DNA from: Bigelowiella natans CCMP2755
Lineage: Eukaryota; Cercozoa; Chlorarachniophyceae
Direction: 5' to 3'
Assembly: GCA_000320545.1 (NCBI GenBank)
Contig: ADNK01003069.1
Span: 1-20,583 of the forward strand
Length of the DNA: 20,583 nucleotides
A model generated the notes under the pieces. It made no database searches, was not told where the DNA came from, and saw only the letters and a list, made by a program, of their open reading frames with translations. Below are positions 16,901 to 20,583 of the stretch, piece after piece (the stretch's first letter is position 1; every line of letters starts with the position of its first letter). The position numbers and the translations under genes were made by a program.

Positions 16901-18877
16901 CTCGGTAGGTGTAGGTAGCTTGTTGTCCGCTAGGTCCATAAACTCTAACGCATTAACGCTTGACTCAGAGGTCCACTCGTCAAGCCGTATCATGTTCTGG
17001 CTGATGGTCCTGCCTGACTTCTTTGGCAACTTAGCAAAGTATATCTTGTGATTGTAGAATGATATGATCCCCCCTAATTTTTCTAGGGCATCCTGTCCGA
17101 GGAGTAGTTCCATGGATAAAGTCATGGCTACTCGGGTCTTGATTTGGGTCTCCGCGTCGCTGCCAGGTATCTGTAGCTTTAGCATTAGCTCACCGACGGT
17201 CTTCATGGAAGAGCTTCCGTCTGCTTGAGCATATTTACGTTCTTTCTTAGTCACTTGATCCAATAGTCCTAACCTTCTTACTGTGCTTAGGCTTATGAAG
17301 GACTTCGGCATGCTGCCACTATCCCAAAGGGCAGGTAGTTTCTTGTAGTCTCCGTAGCTGTCTTTAACTTTAACCTTGGTCATAGCAACTTTGATAGTCC
17401 TGTTAGCGTCTTCGTCATTAATGTTGCATACTCCTAAGTTCTTTATGTCGTCTAGGGTCATGGGCTTGTCTTGGTCCTGCGTTGCTGGTACTGCTGTCTT
17501 CGTCGGCGCCTGCTTAAGGTGATCTAATATTCCGTTTATCTGCTGCTGTATAGCATTGATACTGTTCTGCTTTTTGTTCTTATATTTATTGTTCTTCCCG
17601 TTGTTGCTGCCTTGCCATTTGCTGTTGTTATATCCTTGTCCTCTGCCTTTCTTTCTCTTTAACTTCTCGTAGTGTTCGTTGAGCTGCCTGATCGTCATCC
17701 TGGGTCGTCCTTCTTTCCTGTCTCTGCAGTCTTTAGCGGTGTGTTTCCCTTTACGTGAGCAGTATCCGCAACGTCGGTTACCTTCCCTGTCCTTGTACCA
17801 GTCTCGCTGCGGCTTAATAGCGTTAATGTTTCCTATGCCAGGTACCTTAGGGCTGGTAAACTTGCGGTCCTGCTCCTGCTCGCGTAGGGATATAGCCTGC
17901 ACTGCTGCCTCCATCGTGGTGTAGCCTTTCTCCGTAACGTAAGTGGATTCCTTTATCTTTAACTTGAACTCTTCAAACCTTGCCTGATCATCACCTGTGT
18001 TGTAATTAAAATCATGTAGTTCGTCGATCATATCCTGGAAGCGCGTGGCAAAGTCTCTAACAGGTTCTCTCTCATGCTGCATCATTGCTCTGTATTTTCT
18101 AATAGCCTGGGGTAGGGAGTTAGCATCCTGTTCATTTACAAAAGCCTTCATTATCGCCTCAACGTCTCGTAGCCCACTAACTGTAGTGTGTATTTTCTCT
18201 AGCTGCCTGATCCGGGTCCTGCCTGTCTCGTAAAGGTCCATGGCTTGCTTTATTATAGCTAGCCATTTGAGCTTGTCGTTTTCGGTGGGGTTAGGGGTAA
18301 AGTCGCAGAGTATACTCCTAGCGTTCTTCCACCACCTCCTTGCCTCACCTCTTTTCCCGTTGTATTTCGTTATCATAACCGGTGCTGTTTTAACAGACAT
18401 GAACTGGGTGTTCCGCTGTACCGGCTGCTGCTGCTTGACGGTGCTCTGGGTCGTCCCCCGCGAGGCGCCCAGACCCCCGTCGTTCCTAAACAAAGCTGCC
18501 CACTCTGGAGGTAAGTCTGCTTCGTAATCCATGATGTCCTGCATGATAGCTGCCCAAACATCATGTGTCTGATACTTGTATTCTATCGATACTTTCAGTT
18601 TGGCGTAGTTGCTCGCCCTGGGTCGCAAGGCTCGTAATGCCATTACGACCTTCTTGCTTTCGGCGGCCACGTCCTCGTCGTCCGCCTCGTAGAAGTTCTC
18701 CAGTGCCTCTGCTGCTGCATCTGCTTTCTTAATCCCGGGTGCTGGTCCCGGCGGTGCCTGTGGAGGTGTTCCTCCTCCTTCCTTAGCGTCCGTATCGCCC
18801 TTCCTTTCCTGTTTCTGCTCGTGCCCTTGCACGGCCTGCGAGCCAAAGTCCTGCTGTTCTTCTAGCTGCTGTGACAT
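13904..18877 (-). CDS. Gag-Pol polyprotein of the Ty3/gypsy-type element
   Basis: A single 1,657-residue frame with no stop or frameshift between gag and pol. In order: gag (about 1-340); a CCHC zinc knuckle C370, C373, H379, C384 with 5 instead of 4 residues before His; aspartic protease D519-S-G; reverse transcriptase with D822 and Y889-V-D-D-D (891-893); RNase H D1046, E1083, D1109; integrase zinc site H1235, H1239, C1268, C1270; integrase core D1304, D1376, E1404; an acidic linker; a GPY/F-like module (about 1466-1520, ending in RHISHLK); and a 137-residue Trp-rich tail of unknown role. Spacings in the integrase are unusual (HX3H, CXC, D-71-D-27-E), yet the element looks recently mobile. 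The start is the ATG at 18877, only 39 nt from the LTR. Antisense open frames across it are shadows. Confidence 0.95.
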   Translation of the reverse strand: MSQQLEEQQDFGSQAVQGHEQKQERKGDTDAKEGGGTPPQAPPGPAPGIKKADAAAEALENFYEADDEDVAAESKKVVMALRALRPRASNYAKLKVSIEYKYQTHDVWAAIMQDIMDYEADLPPEWAALFRNDGGLGASRGTTQSTVKQQQPVQRNTQFMSVKTAPVMITKYNGKRGEARRWWKNARSILCDFTPNPTENDKLKWLAIIKQAMDLYETGRTRIRQLEKIHTTVSGLRDVEAIMKAFVNEQDANSLPQAIRKYRAMMQHEREPVRDFATRFQDMIDELHDFNYNTGDDQARFEEFKLKIKESTYVTEKGYTTMEAAVQAISLREQEQDRKFTSPKVPGIGNINAIKPQRDWYKDREGNRRCGYCSRKGKHTAKDCRDRKEGRPRMTIRQLNEHYEKLKRKKGRGQGYNNSKWQGSNNGKNNKYKNKKQNSINAIQQQINGILDHLKQAPTKTAVPATQDQDKPMTLDDIKNLGVCNINDEDANRTIKVAMTKVKVKDSYGDYKKLPALWDSGSMPKSFISLSTVRRLGLLDQVTKKERKYAQADGSSSMKTVGELMLKLQIPGSDAETQIKTRVAMTLSMELLLGQDALEKLGGIISFYNHKIYFAKLPKKSGRTISQNMIRLDEWTSESSVNALEFMDLADNKLPTPTELRKKNPGKTIRQITELLDKTPPADDWDIDKGKKYINKILNEKYSDITKPTTKPSSKLTPVKIELKKGYEECIINDPEHRRPEADWEKIEWQINEWAKEGKIEPSNSPWNVRHVLAKKPTYPFFRLAHNFIRHNRVIKRIQTPTPRIDDVIEHVIGYKYYSSLDKNESYMQTPIHKTSRPITAFSSRHRKWHFVVFPYGLSISGDAFSSQNYRAYTHDGMASVLWVFVFVYVDDDIICTNTVVAQIFLLENIFIRFAHFGFTIRLQKCTFLATRIKWCGYYLEQGRITPNPEKVAALQQAPKPKNAKELKSFLQTAAWILRRFSPTYARTAAAFTTAYRKENSVGLSFAKVWAKAGLDAHFDNLIKLCSNTLLNAKLDTTRPATLWTDWSKLGMAAVLTQDQQIIRVWGRACTAAEAKYSPTKGEYKAMTEAQRKLRYYLLSVPSFTLMTDHKPLLGIDRKLEAPNDEYAAMRADTEEFRDKRTVVYAPGDKQLADYFSRLFEKKVPTQVTPMVNAITFEDGDFLPEPEELQHLQEHLDKYKHKHEVLSDRIYVYTNNVRRTYVPRRTRGALLFTAHGPAHVGENHITALLYHYYWPYKLKEIRTYLRGCRCSSLKAAGVATKESSKSRASKKIKARNFLDIVQIDVYKYDGYHYLTFVDVATGKCWVKKIIKVNVAKKNKGLYKQRLTNCYRTWESELQAIPDEVSINKIPKKLHVDNETSLLQLPHPNIDASPVYYAQSNSKVERLHRTLANLSRINSTTPDKIQGLVNDTFTSGGGIKDKEREEGDDNDDDTESEDEKVPYDGRVLKEGQYVRAKVNLRSRNKQDPFWGGVAKVTERKGRKQYYIYDGNRVTLRHISHLKNYDIGEKLLEDVKVNPTVWERAMPCLGPRPKFDVEYGNNKVRVNDDWRMKIVYLGYPGLRNMERVAMKIKDGKYQLLYLAVPDLPFEHWYKVLGDLDAEGWYGHEPKDEGEFWVSDKGDKVREESITWWLVKFRKR

Positions 18878-18893
18878 TGTTAGTCAAATCGTT

Positions 18894-18911
18894 TCCCGTG
18901 TGTGGAAGCCA
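18894..18911 (-). other. Candidate primer binding site
   Basis: In element orientation TGGCTTCCACACACGGGA begins 5 nt after the 5' LTR. It starts with TGG, complementary to a tRNA CCA end. I cannot name the primer tRNA. The 5-nt gap is slightly longer than usual. Confidence 0.55.
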
Positions 18912-18916
18912 AAGGT

Positions 18917-19242
18917 TGTTGCGCGTAAGGTGTTCACAGGCCGAGGCGCTACGTGCACAAGTAGGCAGGGGGGGGGAAAGGCACGTTTGCTTCCTTTTGA
19001 AGAGTTGTGTTTATTTTTATTAAAGATTATATTTTTATTAAATCGTGCACTGCGTAATCATTCGCGAAGCTTTCGCGAATGCCGCCGCACGTGGGGCAGC
19101 ACACTTCCGGTGTGCTGCCATGAGTCCCGCCGGAACCCACGTGCCTATGCTGTATTAATATCTACGTTATCTATATTCTATATCCGCGACAACCCCTTTG
19201 TTGTCGCACGTGACTTGTGCCCGCGTAGTGGTACGCGCTACA
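18917..19242 (-). repeat. 5' LTR (in element orientation)
   Basis: Identical copy of the LTR at 13527-13852, offset by 5,390 nt. It should carry the active promoter of the element. The gag-pol ATG lies only 39 nt after its inner end. Confidence 0.93.
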
Positions 19243-19246
19243 CTGT
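19243..19246. repeat. Target site duplication, right copy (CTGT)
   Basis: It directly abuts the right LTR. A 4-bp duplication is within the range usual for Ty3/gypsy integrases. Confidence 0.75.
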
Positions 19247-19864
19247 CTGCATCAGCTGGCACGTGTGTGCGATGCCATGTCATTCACTTCCATCGAAAGA
19301 AAAACAGAAAAGACGTCAAATTGTGAATGGCTGGGCATGCATGTGTCGATGTCGGTGATTCTTTGCAGGCGGTGCTGCACAGTCACACGCCCTGGCTGTC
19401 CATGACATCGTGCACATGTCTCATGCATTGCACAGCATGCACATGTGATTGTGCATGCGTTGCATCACACAGTGTCCATGGTGTGCGCGCTTGCGCATTT
19501 GCATGCACATCTAGACAACACAAGCGTGAACTAGGGGGTGTGCGCACATGCACATACGCCATCGAGTGGTGTGGTCACTTCCTACAGACCGCTGGTAAAA
19601 ATTGCGTCAATTTGATGCTTGTTCACTTTGCAAGTGCACGCATGATGATCTGCGTCCATTGAATCGAATCTATCTAGCTTTGACGAGGTTGTGGCTTTAT
19701 CATATCAACGGGAGCTTGCCTGACGTACCTGTCGCGTACAACAAATTGGGATAGAGCGTGAAGAAAATGATGGCAGGCATCGAAGAGCACATTAATTGCT
19801 TTCTCACGAACGGATTGTGTCTCCCATTGGGAAAGATCAAGTATTATGTATTATGTATATCACA

Positions 19865-19868
<4 letters not shown>

Positions 19869-19907
<39 letters not shown>
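19869..19907. repeat. (TA)n microsatellite
   Basis: Nearly pure TA run. Confidence 0.9.
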
Positions 19908-19909
<2 letters not shown>

Positions 19910-20030
19910 TGCAAAACAGAAATATAGTGGTAGAAGAAAGGGAAAAACCGCTTACGATAAGGCTTTGCAAAGAAAAAGAGAGATGATTATTTATATGAAA
20001 CAACTCCCTCTGCTAGTATCTCTTTGTATT

Positions 20031-20034
<4 letters not shown>

Positions 20035-20071
<37 letters not shown>
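20035..20071. repeat. (CA)n microsatellite
   Basis: Nearly pure AC/CA run. Confidence 0.9.
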
Positions 20072-20075
<4 letters not shown>

Positions 20076-20138
20076 AAGACACTTCCGAGATTTTATGCAC
20101 AATATATTTGACTAAAATAATATATTACTGAGTATCTA

Positions 20139-20163
20139 TGTGTGTGTGTGTGGGTGTGTGTGT
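20139..20163. repeat. (TG)n tract
   Basis: TG run interrupted by one GGG. Confidence 0.85.
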
Positions 20164-20375
20164 CATGCATGATCAGATATGTTGCGTGCATTATTATGTC
20201 TGTCTGTGCATGTGTGTATATGTGCGTCTGTGTGTCTCGTGTGTTGTATGTGTGCAGCATAGCAATGGTCTATTCAACAAGGTACTGCATACAGCGTAGC
20301 TTCCGAGCCACCATCAGCAGAAAGAACGACTGATTCACCCTCAGCGTGGCGAACCCATGCCCTGTATATATATTA

Positions 20376-20380
<5 letters not shown>

Positions 20381-20459
<79 letters not shown>
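20381..20459. repeat. Compound (TA)n-(TG)n microsatellite
   Basis: TA tract at 20381-20415 directly followed by a TG tract at 20417-20459, interrupted once by GCG. Confidence 0.9.
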
Positions 20460-20460
<1 letters not shown>

Positions 20461-20583
20461 CTGTGACAAAATCTCCCTATCTTTCTGAGCTCGATGCGGG
20501 GGGCGCGAGCAAAAAGATAAGTGGGGGGAGGGAGAGGACGCACAAGCACTTACATGCATTATTCACACGCACACCACACACAC

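Larger units (their letters stand above)
13527..19242 (-). mobile_element. Complete Ty3/gypsy-type LTR retrotransposon
   Basis: A 5,716-bp element on the minus strand with two 326-bp LTRs that appear identical base for base. Each LTR has terminal TGT...ACA. The element is flanked by a 4-bp direct duplication CTGT. It has a primer-binding-site candidate, a polypurine tract next to the 3' LTR, and one open gag-pol frame of 1,657 codons in the order nucleocapsid, protease, reverse transcriptase, RNase H, integrase. That order is diagnostic of Ty3/gypsy rather than Ty1/copia. Identical LTRs and an intact frame imply a recent insertion and perhaps current activity. Confidence 0.95.
19247..20583. 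other. Intergenic, TGCA-rich then microsatellite-rich
   Basis: To about 19660 it continues the TGCA/CATG-rich spacer that the retrotransposon split at 13526. After that it is AT-richer with several dinucleotide repeats. A 111-codon plus frame at 19327-19662 is Cys/His-rich and lies in the stop-poor block, so I do not accept it as a gene. I see no RNA gene. Confidence 0.55.

Noticed and set aside
15146-18527. Plus-strand open frames of 60-154 codons opposite gag-pol
   Set aside because: They are antisense shadows of the strongly supported minus-strand polyprotein.
19327-19662. 111-codon Cys/His-rich plus-strand frame, zinc-finger-like at first sight
   Set aside because: The cysteines and histidines come from TGC/CAC word bias and show no regular CX2-4C spacing.

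Overview
The window is nuclear DNA from a eukaryote. It carries several multi-exon protein genes with short GT-AG introns (about 70 to 340 nt), many microsatellites, and one complete LTR retrotransposon. Nothing in it looks bacterial or organellar. A compact, intron-bearing genome with animal-like DHRS7B and gluconolactonase homologues suggests a protist, possibly an alga or other stramenopile. That placement is a guess; the sequence does not settle it.

Layout, left to right. Positions 1-430 are homopolymer-rich, suspicious sequence. 431-1820 (+) is the 3' part of an unrecognised multi-exon gene. 1821-2797 is a TGCA-rich spacer ending in three copies of a 44-46 nt repeat. 2798-5461 (+) is a ten-exon short-chain dehydrogenase/reductase of the DHRS7B type, reconstructed in frame from end to end (390 aa). 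6210-8512 (-) is an eight-exon coiled-coil protein (354 aa) that converges on the SDR gene. 8513-9061 is a shared head-to-head promoter region. 9062-9949 (+) is an intronless 295-aa protein of unknown family with nuclear-localisation-like basic clusters. 9950-11260 is mostly intergenic and holds a decayed tRNA-Glu(UUC)-like sequence. 11261-12964 (-) is a five-exon, membrane-anchored SMP-30/gluconolactonase-like beta-propeller (399 aa) with all four expected metal ligands. 13527-19242 (-) is a 5,716-bp Ty3/gypsy-type retrotransposon. Its 326-bp LTRs look identical, it has a 4-bp target duplication, and it keeps one uninterrupted 1,657-codon gag-pol frame. 19243-20583 is intergenic and microsatellite-rich.

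The host genes do not form an obvious pathway: a lipid/steroid-type oxidoreductase, a structural coiled-coil protein, a lactonase-like propeller and two unknowns. They do share one candidate regulatory feature. The 7-mer TGTCGCA occurs in each of the three promoter regions visible here and in the retrotransposon LTR, and I found it nowhere else in the window. The most notable biology is the apparently very young retroelement with an oddly spaced integrase, the TGTCGCA motif, and the reconstructed genes. Exon models come from reading frame, splice dinucleotides and family alignment from memory. No computation or database search was run.
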